Position numbers and translations under genes: made by a program. The notes beneath the pieces are model-generated. The model ran no database searches. It saw only the letters and a list, made by a program, of their open reading frames with translations, and had not been told where the DNA came from. Positions 1-8,468 of a stretch of 64,000 nt of DNA are shown one piece after another. Numbering within the stretch: position 1 is the first letter of the stretch; every line of letters starts with the position of its first letter. Source of the DNA: Sinomonas mesophila (GTDB lineage Bacteria; Actinomycetota; Actinomycetes; Actinomycetales; Micrococcaceae); the NCBI RefSeq assembly GCF_001999765.1, contig NZ_MTIC01000008.1:1-64000 (forward strand), read 5' to 3'.

Positions 1-62
1 CCGCAATCACCCTCGCCGCATCACTCGCATGGCTCAACGCCAGCTTTAGCAACACGCCCTAG
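1..62 (+). CDS. 3' end of a gene running in from the left, possibly a transposase
   Basis: A reading frame open from base 3 ends at the TAG at 60-62. The visible C-terminus reads AITLAASLAWLNASFSNTP. The short alanine/leucine-rich tail is compatible with the end of an IS transposase, and the repeated motif just after it would suit an element end. Nineteen residues are too few for a family call. This is a weak inference. Confidence 0.3.
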   Translation, partial: AITLAASLAWLNASFSNTP

Positions 63-113
63 GCGGCCACGAAGTGTCCGCTGGCGGCCAGAAGAACGGA
101 CCTTCGGCGGCCA
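62..113. repeat. Three direct copies of GGCGGCCA
   Basis: The octamer GGCGGCCA occurs at 62-69, 83-90 and 106-113, spaced 21 and 23 bases apart. Multiple short terminal repeats of this kind are known at the ends of IS21-type elements. No transposase can be recognised in the window, so the link to an element end is inference. From here to 288 I see no convincing gene. Confidence 0.4.
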
Positions 114-288
114 TGAGATCTGCCCAGTTCCTCTCTGAGCCGGCCGCCAGAGGCCCGGTCACCTCCGCGCGACGGACCGCCGAAGCCCACACCGGCGCCC
201 GGCACCCAGAGCAGACCCCGCTCCGCAGAGGACTTCGAACACTTCGCGGAGCAGCCCGCCCGGGCGGTGGCGCTGACACCGGTACGGC

Positions 289-1338
289 TCAGCCACCGTC
301 CGGGCGCCAGTACCGCAGACCGCCGCTGGTGGCGCCGTCGGGGGCGACGTCTACCACGGCGTACGGGAACGCCAGACGGTCCGACTGGTCAGGTCCGCGA
401 CCGCGGACGTCTGAAGACCACGTGCCGGTGTTGACGTACCGGGTGGGGCACGCCTCGAGGGCCGACTCGACGGCCCGATGGGTGTGGCCCGAGACGTACC
501 AGGGCACTCCGGAACCGTGCGCCTCGAGGGTACGCGCGAACCGGCCCGCTGCAGCAGGAGCCTTCTCGCCGGTGACTCTGCGCCCGGCGGCCGCGAGCAC
601 CATGCGAGTCCCGGCGAGCGGTAGCGCCGACACCGTCCGGAACCTGGACAGGCGCGCCAGGTCCCGGACGGCAGCCCCATCGAGGCCGAGTCGCAGTGAC
701 TCGGCCTGCAATAGCTCGTCGTAGGCGAGCTCCCGGATGCGTCGTTCCGCCCGTTCGGAGGCCAGGCACGCCCGGGCGACGGCCCCGGCACGCCTCAGGC
801 GCGACCTCGGAGGAGCGTTCCAGGCGGCAAGCGGTGGTGGATCCAGCTCGTCGGTGCCATTGATCGCCGTTCGGAGCAGCTCGGGAATCCGGTGCAGCGC
901 GTGGTGCTGATGCCCGTGCTCGGCCACGAGCACGTGGGGCACGTGCAGGAACCACGGGTGCACCCGGACCCGCGTGGGCTCGACGGGTGACAGCAGCGCC
1001 GACAGACGGGAGGCAACCGCGGGCCGGGCCAGCTCGACGTCGTGGTTGCCGCACACGAAGTGCAGCTGCACGCCACGCGCCGCACACGCCTCCAGCGCCC
1101 GGAACGTGTCGACGTGGCGGGTGAGGATGGACTCGAGCCGGGCCAGGCTCTCATCCTCGGCGAACCCAACCAGCTCGAACGTGTCACCGACGAAGGCGAC
1201 GTGCTGCAGCGGCCCGGAGGCTGCCAGCACCTCGCGGCGGAGGAACTCGCTCAGCACTCTGCCGGGGCGGCGGGGGTCGTCGTCGAACGCGCCCAGATGG
1301 AGGTCGCTGAGGAGCCACCACCGCGCCGCGCGGCTCAC
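289..1338 (-). CDS. Calcineurin-like metallophosphoesterase, last gene of the polysaccharide operon
   Basis: This is a binuclear-metal phosphoesterase of about 349 residues. The family signature is complete and in order: LLSDLHLG near the N-terminus, then FVGDTFEL, CGNHDVEL, HGHQHH and SGHTHR. These supply the Asp, His and Asn metal ligands. The arrangement resembles UDP-diacylglucosamine pyrophosphatase-like enzymes. Actinobacteria make no lipid A, so a role on a lipid-linked or nucleotide sugar is only inference. The frame extends upstream to 1704, but I chose the GTG at 1338 because it overlaps the preceding stop in a GTGA junction and gives a protein that begins directly at the catalytic fold. 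The longer N-terminus is arginine-rich shadow sequence. It is the seventh gene of an overlapping operon and probably translationally coupled. Confidence 0.85.
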   Translation of the reverse strand: MSRAARWWLLSDLHLGAFDDDPRRPGRVLSEFLRREVLAASGPLQHVAFVGDTFELVGFAEDESLARLESILTRHVDTFRALEACAARGVQLHFVCGNHDVELARPAVASRLSALLSPVEPTRVRVHPWFLHVPHVLVAEHGHQHHALHRIPELLRTAINGTDELDPPPLAAWNAPPRSRLRRAGAVARACLASERAERRIRELAYDELLQAESLRLGLDGAAVRDLARLSRFRTVSALPLAGTRMVLAAAGRRVTGEKAPAAAGRFARTLEAHGSGVPWYVSGHTHRAVESALEACPTRYVNTGTWSSDVRGRGPDQSDRLAFPYAVVDVAPDGATSGGLRYWRPDGG

Positions 1339-1568
1339 ACCAGCAGTCCCAGCACGCGTGGAAGGACGAGGAGCAGGCACATCGCCCAGAGGACGGCGAC
1401 GATGCTGCGGCTCGCTGTTCGGCTGAGGAGCCTCGCGCGTGTGGGCCGCCCAGTGTCCGGTCCGGCGCTGTCCGATCCCGCGCTGTCCGCACCGGCACGT
1501 TGCACCTCGATCGCGACGAGGGTGATGAGCAGGGCGGCAGCCACGAGCAGCCCGGCCAGATCGATCAT
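1335..1568 (-). CDS. Small two-helix membrane protein
   Basis: This 77-residue protein starts MIDLAGLLVAAALLIT. It has one hydrophobic segment at residues 3-22, a polar stretch rich in Asp, Ser and Arg, and a second hydrophobic segment at the C-terminus ending in LVLPRVLGLLV. Its ATG overlaps the stop of the upstream gene and its stop overlaps the GTG of the phosphoesterase, so it is embedded in the operon. I do not recognise a family. Its position suggests a membrane accessory of the polysaccharide machinery, which is inference from context. Confidence 0.65.
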   Translation of the reverse strand: MIDLAGLLVAAALLITLVAIEVQRAGADSAGSDSAGPDTGRPTRARLLSRTASRSIVAVLWAMCLLLVLPRVLGLLV

Positions 1569-1900
1569 GACGCAACCTCCTTCCGTCCGCGTGCCACGCA
1601 GGCCAGGACGGTGGTGACGCCCATCGTGACGACACACGCCTGCCACGACCACACAGCGAGGTAGAACATGGCCGTGGACACCGCCGTGAGCGCGCCGAGG
1701 CCAAGCACCAGGACGAGCAGCGCGCCGAGCGTGGGGTCGGTCACCGGCGTGAGCCTGGTCAGTGCCTGCCCCGGGAGCAGGATGAGGACGGCTATCGCGG
1801 CGGCTGCCTGCAGCGGTGTCGGCAGCCCGACGAGCGTCACCAGAGACAGCGCCACGGCCGCGAGACCGAGCGCCACGGTGGGCCTGCTGACGCCGCTCAT
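1565..1900 (-). CDS. Small hydrophobic membrane protein
   Basis: The product is 111 residues, starting MSGVSRPTVALGLAAVALSL, with about three closely packed hydrophobic segments and a basic C-terminal tail (ARGRKEVAS). The start was chosen at the ATG at 1900, which overlaps the stop of the large membrane gene by four bases (ATGA). The upstream extension of the frame is arginine-rich noise. No family is recognised. It belongs to the seven-gene operon and may be a subunit of, or a split-off from, the neighbouring polytopic protein. Confidence 0.65.
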   Translation of the reverse strand: MSGVSRPTVALGLAAVALSLVTLVGLPTPLQAAAAIAVLILLPGQALTRLTPVTDPTLGALLVLVLGLGALTAVSTAMFYLAVWSWQACVVTMGVTTVLACVARGRKEVAS

Positions 1901-3687
1901 GGCGTCACCCGATACGCGCGTGCGTCGGCGTTGCCGAACGCGAGCTCCACGCCGTCCTGCGAGCTCAGCCACGCCTCCAGCTCGGCCAGGCCGCCCGCGC
2001 TGCTGGCGCCCTGGAGCACGAGACTCGCTTTCGACGAGCGCGTGAGCAGCACGACGGCGCCGGCAGGGTTGCGCCGGGCGTAGTCGTAGACGAGGGGGCC
2101 GCACGTCGCCGTCGCCAAGTCGTTCCGGCACAGATCGTCGATCGTCCGGTACCGGTGTTCGAGGTAGGCCTCGCTGCGCCACGGCGTCGGGTGGGCAGCC
2201 GAGATGATCGCCGAGCCGGGGGGCGCGAAACGCTGCACGGCGGCGACGGCGGCGATCTCACCGTCGGTGAAGACGTCATACTGGGCGTTCCCGAACCGGC
2301 CCGTCACGGTCAGCACAGCCAGCAGGAACCCGGTGAGCACAAGGACACCCGCGGCGCGGAAGGAGGGGCGTGTGCTGCCGCCCGTGGGAAGCAGGACCGA
2401 GCACGCCTGGAAGGCAATGAAAGGCAGGGCAAACAGCGAGACGCGGATGAGCATCTCCCCGCCGTACAACTGAACGGGGAAGAGCAGCAGTGGGGTGACC
2501 GCGAGGAGGACCACGCGGAGGTCTAGACGGCCGCTGCGCCAGTCGCGCACTGCCCCCGCGACGGCCAGCGCCCACAGCACGAGGGTGAGAACGATCCGGA
2601 CCTGGACCACGATCACATGCCCAGCGCTCCCGCTCAAGCGGTCGACGACGTTCGCCTCGAGCGCGGCCGGAATCCCTGCGTCAAGCAGCGGCGGGTGCCC
2701 GGCGAGGAAGGTGCTCGCGGGGAAGGCGAGCCAGAGCCCCAGAATGACCGCGGTGATCAGAGGCAGCCGGCTGGGCCAGAGACGTCCAGTCAGGGTGAGC
2801 GCGGTCAGGGCGATGAGCACCATGAACGGCGTCAGCTGATGGCTCGCGCAGATGACCGTGACGAGCAGGAGGGTCACCGCGAGGGCGCTCACCCTGTGCG
2901 CCGGCCGGGGATCGGCGGGCGTCCGCCCTCGCCACCACGCCGCCAGATCGGCGCGTCGGAAGCCGCGGAACTCGGACGGCCGCGCGGCCAAAGGGCCGAT
3001 GATGAGCGCGACCACGACGAGGTACAGGAAGAAGCCGAAGGCCTGAGGAGACAGGTAGTCCTGGTCCTGCCAGTTTCCAAGGCAGAAGATCCACAGCACG
3101 AGCCAGCGCCGGCGCGGATCGCTCGTCAGGTAGCGCACCAGCACGCCCAGGGCAGCGAGCCACAGACCCATGTTGAGCACCGGCGCCCACAGGGCAACGG
3201 CTATGGGGTCGAGACCGGTTGCCTGGAGCACCGTCGCCAGGAGGGCGAAGAAGGCCGGCCAGTTGAAGTACGCGTCGATTCTTGGGTTGATCCCCTGGCT
3301 GTTCGTGAGAGCATCCGCGACGCCAAGATGACGGAACGCGACCTCCCCCCGCGGCACGTCCGTCACGAAGGCCGCGGTCCCGAAGAGCACGAGCACGAGC
3401 GCCACGATGAGCCACAGCATGACCAGTCGGCGCGCCGGACCCGCGGCATCCCCCCGCAGCGCCACAATGAAGGCGATGTTCAGGAGCAGGACCCCGATCC
3501 AGAACGGGTAGGGCAGCACGGCGACGAGGCCCAGATCGCTGCTCACCGGCACGGCCACCGTGGATGCAGCCCCCACAGCAAGCGCCAGCGACACAGCGCC
3601 CGCCACTGCGCACCACACCTCACGGGGCTTCCAGCGCCCCATGGTGCGGATGGTCGCATCGAGCCTTCCGGTGATCACGCGACTCAT
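1897..3687 (-). CDS. Large polytopic membrane protein, GT-C glycosyltransferase or Wzy-polymerase-like
   Basis: This 596-residue protein has about a dozen transmembrane helices over residues 20-480 and a soluble C-terminal domain of about 110 residues. The first extracytoplasmic loop carries the polar stretch GINPRIDAYFNWPAFF, followed later by GNWQDQDYLSPQAFGFF. Charged loops of this kind are typical of lipid-phosphate-sugar-dependent GT-C enzymes and of O-antigen polymerases. Which of the two it is cannot be decided by eye. The start is the ATG at 3687, overlapping the flippase stop (ATGA). Next to a flippase and a GT2 enzyme it probably polymerises or decorates the glycan on the outer face of the membrane (inference). 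Confidence 0.75.
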   Translation of the reverse strand: MSRVITGRLDATIRTMGRWKPREVWCAVAGAVSLALAVGAASTVAVPVSSDLGLVAVLPYPFWIGVLLLNIAFIVALRGDAAGPARRLVMLWLIVALVLVLFGTAAFVTDVPRGEVAFRHLGVADALTNSQGINPRIDAYFNWPAFFALLATVLQATGLDPIAVALWAPVLNMGLWLAALGVLVRYLTSDPRRRWLVLWIFCLGNWQDQDYLSPQAFGFFLYLVVVALIIGPLAARPSEFRGFRRADLAAWWRGRTPADPRPAHRVSALAVTLLLVTVICASHQLTPFMVLIALTALTLTGRLWPSRLPLITAVILGLWLAFPASTFLAGHPPLLDAGIPAALEANVVDRLSGSAGHVIVVQVRIVLTLVLWALAVAGAVRDWRSGRLDLRVVLLAVTPLLLFPVQLYGGEMLIRVSLFALPFIAFQACSVLLPTGGSTRPSFRAAGVLVLTGFLLAVLTVTGRFGNAQYDVFTDGEIAAVAAVQRFAPPGSAIISAAHPTPWRSEAYLEHRYRTIDDLCRNDLATATCGPLVYDYARRNPAGAVVLLTRSSKASLVLQGASSAGGLAELEAWLSSQDGVELAFGNADARAYRVTP

Positions 3688-4967
3688 CGCGCCTCCCGCG
3701 CGACGCGCCGAAGGACGGCGACCAGCCGGACGCCGACCGCCGCGGCCCCGATGGAGAGCACCACCAGCCATGTCAGGGCCATCGCGCTGGCGCCCCTCTC
3801 GGCGGCCGACAGCGCCGAGGCGCAGAGGGCGACGCCGAGCATCACGCCGACCACGATCGCCTCCACGGAGTGACCGCGGACCCGGCATACGGCGTTGTAG
3901 GCCTGCAGCACCGCGTAAGGCACCAGTCCGGCCGCCAACCACTGAAGAGCGCCGGCGGACGAGTCGGCGTACCGCTCCCCCAGCAGACTGAGCAGCGGGT
4001 GAGCGAAGAGGGCGAGGACGGCGGCAGCCAGACCTCCTATGGCGAGCGACCAACGAAGACTCGCCATGGTGGTCGACACCAGGCGGGCCGGGTCGCGGAC
4101 ACCCTCGGAGAACTGGACGATGCCCATCAGCGTCGGAGCGGTGTAGGCGGCCCAGGCCACCATCCATGCGGGATACCAGTAGGCAGCGGCCTCCGGCGCT
4201 ACCATGTGCGCGAGCAGGAGCGGCAGCACCAGCCCTGGGGCCCGCTCGGTAAGGGTGAGGAGTTGGTGCGGAATGCCCAGCGCCAGCAGGGGACGGCCGC
4301 GCGCCGAGCGCAAGGACGGTCGCGGCCGGTAGCCGACCAGTCTTCGCAGCTGGACCGCACCGACGACGCACGTCACGGTCGACCCGAGGGTCCAGCAGGC
4401 CATCAGCACGTCGGCGGAGGCGCCATGCGCCAGCCAGGCCACGAGCGCCGCAGCCCCGAGTGAGACCCCGCCGCCCAGCGCGTACCTCAAGGTCGCACTG
4501 GCGCCGCGTCCCAGCGCCACGAGCGCCTGGTCCAGCACGATGACCAGAGTGCCGGTGACGGCAGCCACGAGGAACGTGAGCCAGAAGAGAACCGATGTCA
4601 CGGCCGTGTCCGGCGCCACCACCGACTGCAGCACGAGGTAGCCGAGGGCCAGCACGGTGCCGGCTATCCCCACGATGGCGAACGCTGCGTCCAGCACTCG
4701 CGCGGGCGACTCCCCTCGTCCCACCGAGACGATCACGGCCGACCCGGCGCCCAGCACTGCCAGCTGCGTGCAGATCATCACGGCCGAGACCGCGGCCGTG
4801 GTAAGCCCGACCTCACGGACAGACGTCGCATGCGCGGCAATGATCCAGAAGGCGAAGCCAGCACCCGTCTGGGCGGCCTTGGCCACGATGAGGCCGAGGG
4901 AGCTGCGCAGGGCGGAGTGCCGGACCGTTGGGACCTCCGTGACAGCGTTTCCCAGTTCAGTGCTCAC
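3684..4967 (-). CDS. Wzx-like polysaccharide/lipid-linked oligosaccharide flippase
   Basis: A 427-residue MATE/MOP-superfamily transporter with about 12 hydrophobic helices. It begins with a short polar N-terminus and then GLIVAKAAQTGAGFAFWIIA, the usual first helix of Wzx-type exporters. The family carries undecaprenyl-diphosphate-linked glycans across the membrane. The start at 4967 overlaps the glycosyltransferase stop by 11 bases, and the stop overlaps the next ATG by four. It forms one set with the sugar transferase, the GT2 enzyme and the polymerase-like protein. The exact substrate cannot be read from sequence. Confidence 0.82.
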   Translation of the reverse strand: MSTELGNAVTEVPTVRHSALRSSLGLIVAKAAQTGAGFAFWIIAAHATSVREVGLTTAAVSAVMICTQLAVLGAGSAVIVSVGRGESPARVLDAAFAIVGIAGTVLALGYLVLQSVVAPDTAVTSVLFWLTFLVAAVTGTLVIVLDQALVALGRGASATLRYALGGGVSLGAAALVAWLAHGASADVLMACWTLGSTVTCVVGAVQLRRLVGYRPRPSLRSARGRPLLALGIPHQLLTLTERAPGLVLPLLLAHMVAPEAAAYWYPAWMVAWAAYTAPTLMGIVQFSEGVRDPARLVSTTMASLRWSLAIGGLAAAVLALFAHPLLSLLGERYADSSAGALQWLAAGLVPYAVLQAYNAVCRVRGHSVEAIVVGVMLGVALCASALSAAERGASAMALTWLVVLSIGAAAVGVRLVAVLRRVAREAR

Positions 4968-5775
4968 GACCGAGACTCCTTGCCATGCCCGCGTAGTTGT
5001 ACCAGCAGAAGGCCACGTAGTAGCGCAGCCACCGAGGCTGGCCCGCGGCGAGGCTCAAGGCGCTGCCCCGAGCTGCCGCGGCGGCGGGCAGCAGCGCCAA
5101 CCTGGCACCGCGCCAGCCGTGCTTGCGGATCATCCGTCCCAATCCCGTTCCGTCCATGAGGAACTGGTCGAGCGCGAAGTCGAAGTCGTCTGAGGCGAAA
5201 CGATGTTCGACGACGACCCGTCGTGACACTCCCGTCCGCAGCCCTGACTCCCGCATCCGCCAACGCAGCTCGATGTCCTCCCCCGACTTGAACGAGTCAT
5301 CGAAACCCATACCCAGCATCAGGTCTCGGTCGACCATCGTCGCCACGAGCCCGAACCAGTTGCGGCTGCGCCCGGTGCGATGGTGGTGTGCCAGCGCCTG
5401 CCCCCAGTAGCCCGGCCCAGCGACACTCTCCAGACCGGCCTGGAGGGCGTCGTAGCCGCCCTCGACCAGCTCCGTGAGCAGGTCGGCGACTCCGGTGGGC
5501 CCGAACACGACGTCGGCGTCGACGAGCAGGACCCAGCGAGTGCTGCTGCTCCGCACACCGAGCGTCCGGGCCCACGGCAGGCCGCGGCCCTCGTCACTCA
5601 GGACCCGAGCACCGGCCGCGAGGGCGAGGTCGACGGTGCCGTCGGTGGACAATCCGTCCACCACGATGATCTCGGCGACACCGGACTGGCGCAGGGCCTC
5701 CAGACAGCGCGGGAGCAGGCGCTCCGCGTTCCGGGCCGGAACGACGGCGGTGACCTCGGCAGAGCTGTTACCCAC
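4957..5775 (-). CDS. Family 2 glycosyltransferase
   Basis: A 272-residue GT-A fold enzyme. The N-terminus reads VTAVVPARNAERLLPRCLEA, then IIVVDGLSTDGTVDLA. The nucleotide-sugar metal site is visible as VDADVVF near residue 88. A later acidic stretch, GEDIELRWRMRESG, holds the probable catalytic base. It should transfer a sugar from a nucleotide donor to a lipid-linked acceptor in the cytoplasm. It lies 13 bases after the HprK-like gene and overlaps the flippase start, so it is in the same operon. Donor and acceptor are unknown. Confidence 0.88.
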   Translation of the reverse strand: MGNSSAEVTAVVPARNAERLLPRCLEALRQSGVAEIIVVDGLSTDGTVDLALAAGARVLSDEGRGLPWARTLGVRSSSTRWVLLVDADVVFGPTGVADLLTELVEGGYDALQAGLESVAGPGYWGQALAHHHRTGRSRNWFGLVATMVDRDLMLGMGFDDSFKSGEDIELRWRMRESGLRTGVSRRVVVEHRFASDDFDFALDQFLMDGTGLGRMIRKHGWRGARLALLPAAAAARGSALSLAAGQPRWLRYYVAFCWYNYAGMARSLGREH

Positions 5776-5788
5776 TGTCTCCCACCCC

Positions 5789-6880
5789 TCAGGCCTGCTC
5801 GTCGAGGACTGACGGCAGCAGCTCGTCGAGATACCGGACGATGTCGTCCGACGCCTCGTCCGCCGTGTACGCGGAGGGCACCTGCAGCAAGTGGCAGGGC
5901 CGTCCGTCGAGCGCCTTGTTCAGCACGACCCCCTTCGCCGTGAAGTGCTCGCGCCACGGGACGACGGACGTTGCCGCCAGGCCGGTCACGACCCGCTGCG
6001 AGAAGCCGGCCATCTCGATGTGGAAGTTGCCGAGCATGCGGTCGACCATCCACTCGCTCGTCCGCTCGACGATCCTAGACCGGGTGCCCTCGAAGCGCTC
6101 GACGTAGACGGCAGCCGCGAGCGGGGCCGAGGTCGTCACTTCCCGCCCCGGGAACGCGGTCCCCGGGGCGACCATGCGGTGCTCCGGCGACCATCGCCGG
6201 GAGAAGTCCGCGAGGCGCGGATAGCGGATGACGTACGGGTGCACCACGGTGGTGAGGCGGCTGACGCTGTTCGAGAGCTGTGACGGAACGAGGGGCTTCC
6301 GGACACCTTGGAACAGGTGCGGGTAGATGGTCCGGTGGTGCGGCTTGATGAACATCGGCTTGGCGTAGCCGAGCAGCGTGGCGTCCTCGGAGAGGAAGGC
6401 CCAGTCGTCGCCCATGAACGACCACCCCTCGCGCCGCATCAGCTTGGCGACCGTGCTCGTCTTGCCGGTCCCTCCGGCGGCGGGAAGCGCGATTGCGTGA
6501 CCCCGGTACGCCATTGTTGCCGCGTGGATCATGCCTGCTCCCCGACCGACCATGGCGGCATCGAGAACAGGCACCACGGAGGTCAACAGCTCGCCCGGCC
6601 CGTGAATGCGCCACTGCTCTGCGTCCCTCACGACCTGGACCCGATCGGCATTGAAACGCGCGCTCTTCTCCGTGTACGCGAGCTCGTGCTCGAGCAGACC
6701 CGCATCCGGCATGGGCTCCGGCCGGTCATCGACGACGATGTCGGCCTGCCGTTCGGTGTCGGTGGCGAAACATGCCAACATGGTCTGAAGCTGGGCCGCG
6801 GCCGGAGCCTTCGCATCGACGTTGATCGTGACGCGGCCGTGGATGTCGAAGTGCAATGCCTTGGTCTGCCGGGTGCGCAT
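5789..6880 (-). CDS. HprK-like serine kinase (HPr kinase/phosphorylase-related ATPase)
   Basis: The protein is 363 residues. The Walker A motif AAGGTGKTS at residues 134-142 is followed by MGDDWAFLSED, the acidic motif typical of HPr kinase-related proteins, and a basic segment (IKPHHRTIYPH). True HPr kinases are about 310 residues with a DRTU N-domain. This one instead resembles the HprK-related kinases found in glycan and peptide-modification clusters, whose substrates are mostly unknown. The ATG at 6880 is preceded by AGGGGA at good spacing and is the only usual start in frame. It heads a seven-gene polysaccharide operon, so control of export or sugar supply by phosphorylation is possible (inference). 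Confidence 0.78.
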   Translation of the reverse strand: MRTRQTKALHFDIHGRVTINVDAKAPAAAQLQTMLACFATDTERQADIVVDDRPEPMPDAGLLEHELAYTEKSARFNADRVQVVRDAEQWRIHGPGELLTSVVPVLDAAMVGRGAGMIHAATMAYRGHAIALPAAGGTGKTSTVAKLMRREGWSFMGDDWAFLSEDATLLGYAKPMFIKPHHRTIYPHLFQGVRKPLVPSQLSNSVSRLTTVVHPYVIRYPRLADFSRRWSPEHRMVAPGTAFPGREVTTSAPLAAAVYVERFEGTRSRIVERTSEWMVDRMLGNFHIEMAGFSQRVVTGLAATSVVPWREHFTAKGVVLNKALDGRPCHLLQVPSAYTADEASDDIVRYLDELLPSVLDEQA

Positions 6881-6903
6881 GGTCGTCCCCTGTCTTGGTG
6901 GTG

Positions 6904-7068
6904 TCAGTTGGATGGTGTGGACCGTGTCGGCCGTGTCGGCCGTGTCGACGGTGTCCGCGGTGTCGTCGCGGTGGCGGTTGGTGACGAGTGGACCCGTGTC
7001 GACGCGAACGCGCAGGCAGCTGCCGATGGCTTGGCGAACGAAGGCGGGGGCTCGGTGGCAAGAGACAA
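6904..7068 (-). CDS. Possible small Thr/Pro/Arg-rich peptide
   Basis: A TTG at 7068 is preceded by AAGAGGTGA (7074-7082), which matches the 16S 3' end almost perfectly, with five bases of spacing. The frame gives 54 residues beginning MSLATEPPPSFAKPSAAACA (the TTG read as Met) and ending with a TRP-TRP-TRS repeat encoded by the 9-base repeats. It stops 23 bases before the HprK-like ATG. The ribosome site argues for translation. The low-complexity product and lack of any recognised family argue against. It could be a leader peptide or a substrate peptide. Low confidence. Confidence 0.3.
   Translation of the reverse strand: MSLATEPPPSFAKPSAAACAFASTRVHSSPTATATTPRTPSTRPTRPTRSTPSN
6922..6966. repeat. 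Five imperfect 9-base tandem repeats
   Basis: The units read CCGTGTCGG, CCGTGTCGG, CCGTGTCGA, CGGTGTCCG and CGGTGTCGT on the plus strand. On the minus strand they encode Thr-Arg-Pro steps in the small open frame. In the frame shared with the HprK-like protein they encode Asp-Thr-Ala steps, but no usual start codon exists there. Copy number may vary between strains. Confidence 0.75.
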
Positions 7069-7340
7069 ATGCCTCACCTCTTCATGGCGTGTGTAGACTC
7101 TGCCCAATGGGACGCCCTGCCGCAGGAGAGCCGCACCAGCGCTCAGCGCCAGGGATGCGAACCCCGACCGAGAACGTGTAAGAGCTGACTCTGCCCGAAA
7201 TTTGAGCGTATCGTCGGCCGGCAAGGTAAACACCAGTAGTGAGTACTCGCTTATGGTTCCTCTTATCTCGCGTCCTACGTGGGGAATCCTGCGCCGGTAC
7301 CTAGTCCCGATGGCCTTCCGTCGTTCACCCAGCCCACCTC

Positions 7341-8468
7341 TCAGCATGCCGTGAGCACCTCGGCCACGAACTCCTGCTGCTCCACCGTCAGGTGAGGGTG
7401 CATGGGCAGCGAGAGGATCTGCTTCGCGGCGCCCTCAGCCACGGGGAACGAACCCGACCCGTACCCGAGGTGCGCGAAGGCGCGGGTGAGGTGCACGGGC
7501 ACGGGGTAGTGCACGCCCGCGCCGATCCCCGCCGCGTGCAGGGAGGACAGGGCGGTGTCCCTGCGGCCTGGCTCGAGGCACCGCACCACGTACAGGTGCC
7601 AGGCGTCCTCGTTACCGGGCAGGCTCCGGGGCAGGGCGATCTCGGACACCCCCGCAAGTAGTTGCGCGTACCGCGATGCCGCCGCCCGCCGTCGTGCGTT
7701 CCACTCCGCGAGCAGGCGCAGCTTCGCGCGGAGCACGACGGCCTGGAGAGCGTCGAGGCGGGAGTTCACCCCGACGCGCTCGTGGACGTACCTCTCGCGG
7801 CTGCCGTGCGCGGCGAGGAGCCGCACGTCCGTGGCGATGCCCGGATCATGGGTCGCGACGGCCCCGGCGTCCCCGGCCGCGCCGAGGTTCTTGCCGGGGT
7901 AGAAGCTCGTCGCCGCCACGTGGCCGAGGGATCCGGCCGCCCGGCCGTGGCGGCGCGCGCCCTGCGCCTGCGCGGCGTCCTCGACGACGGCGGCGCCCCC
8001 GCCGAGCGCCAGGGGAATGATCCGCTCGACGGGGGCAGTCTGGCCGAACAGGTGGACCGGGACGATGGCCTGCGTCTTAGGACCCACTGCCTCGGCCACC
8101 CTGTCCGGGTCGATCAGCAGGTGATCCGGATCGACGTCTACGAGCACGGGCCGCGCGCCGATCCGTGCCACGGCCTCCGCCGTGGCGATGAACGTGTTGG
8201 CGGGCAGGACTACTTCTCCCCCTGCCCGCACGCCCACGGCGCGCAGGGCGAGCTCGAGCGCATCGGTGCCATTCGCGACCCCGATGCAGTGGGGGGTGCC
8301 GAGGAAGGCTGCGTACTCGGACTCGAACGCCGCCACCTCGGGCCCGCCGATGAAGGCACCGGACTCCAGCACCCGCAGGAGGTCGGGTACGACGTCCTCC
8401 TCGATGTCCGCGAACTGCGCGGCGAGGTCCACGAGCGGGACCCGCAATGCCGGCACGGCCTCGGTCAT
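7341..8468 (-). CDS. DegT/DnrJ/EryC1/StrS-type sugar aminotransferase
   Basis: A 375-residue PLP enzyme that transaminates nucleotide-linked ketosugars. It starts VPLVDLAAQFADIEED and has the substrate-binding run GVANGTDALELALRA. The PLP-phosphate region VEDAAQAQGA is present, and the Schiff-base lysine is in SFYPGKNLGA. These features are closest to 3-ketosugar aminotransferases of the WbpE/QdtB/FdtB kind, though the exact sugar is inference. Its ATG overlaps the stop of the acetyltransferase (ATGA). It is the last gene of the upstream polysaccharide operon. Confidence 0.9.
   Translation of the reverse strand: MTEAVPALRVPLVDLAAQFADIEEDVVPDLLRVLESGAFIGGPEVAAFESEYAAFLGTPHCIGVANGTDALELALRAVGVRAGGEVVLPANTFIATAEAVARIGARPVLVDVDPDHLLIDPDRVAEAVGPKTQAIVPVHLFGQTAPVERIIPLALGGGAAVVEDAAQAQGARRHGRAAGSLGHVAATSFYPGKNLGAAGDAGAVATHDPGIATDVRLLAAHGSRERYVHERVGVNSRLDALQAVVLRAKLRLLAEWNARRRAAASRYAQLLAGVSEIALPRSLPGNEDAWHLYVVRCLEPGRRDTALSSLHAAGIGAGVHYPVPVHLTRAFAHLGYGSGSFPVAEGAAKQILSLPMHPHLTVEQQEFVAEVLTAC

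Larger units (their letters stand above)
6881..7340. other. 460-base intergenic region ahead of the HprK-like operon
   Basis: No conserved gene is seen. It holds a run of five 9-base repeats (6922-6966), a short open frame with a near-perfect ribosome binding site (6904-7068), and two copies of GACTCTGCCC at 7096-7105 and 7187-7196. It also holds the palindrome GAGTACTC at 7241-7248, in a comparatively AT-rich stretch. The promoter of the seven-gene operon must lie here. I could not fix its -35/-10 pair by eye. Confidence 0.6.

Noticed and set aside
1-288. A complete IS21-type element
   Set aside because: Only a possible end is visible. No transposase or helper ATPase is in the window.
74-724. 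A 216-codon plus-strand open frame at the left end
   Set aside because: Its second half is antisense to the phosphoesterase and its composition is low in hydrophobic residues. No domain is seen.
6922-6966. The short repeat array as a CRISPR
   Set aside because: Units are 9 bases with no unique spacers, and no cas genes are present.
6904-7347. A 147-codon minus-strand frame in the intergenic gap
   Set aside because: Its first half runs through the probable promoter region and lacks a ribosome site. Only the short part from the TTG at 7068 deserves mention.
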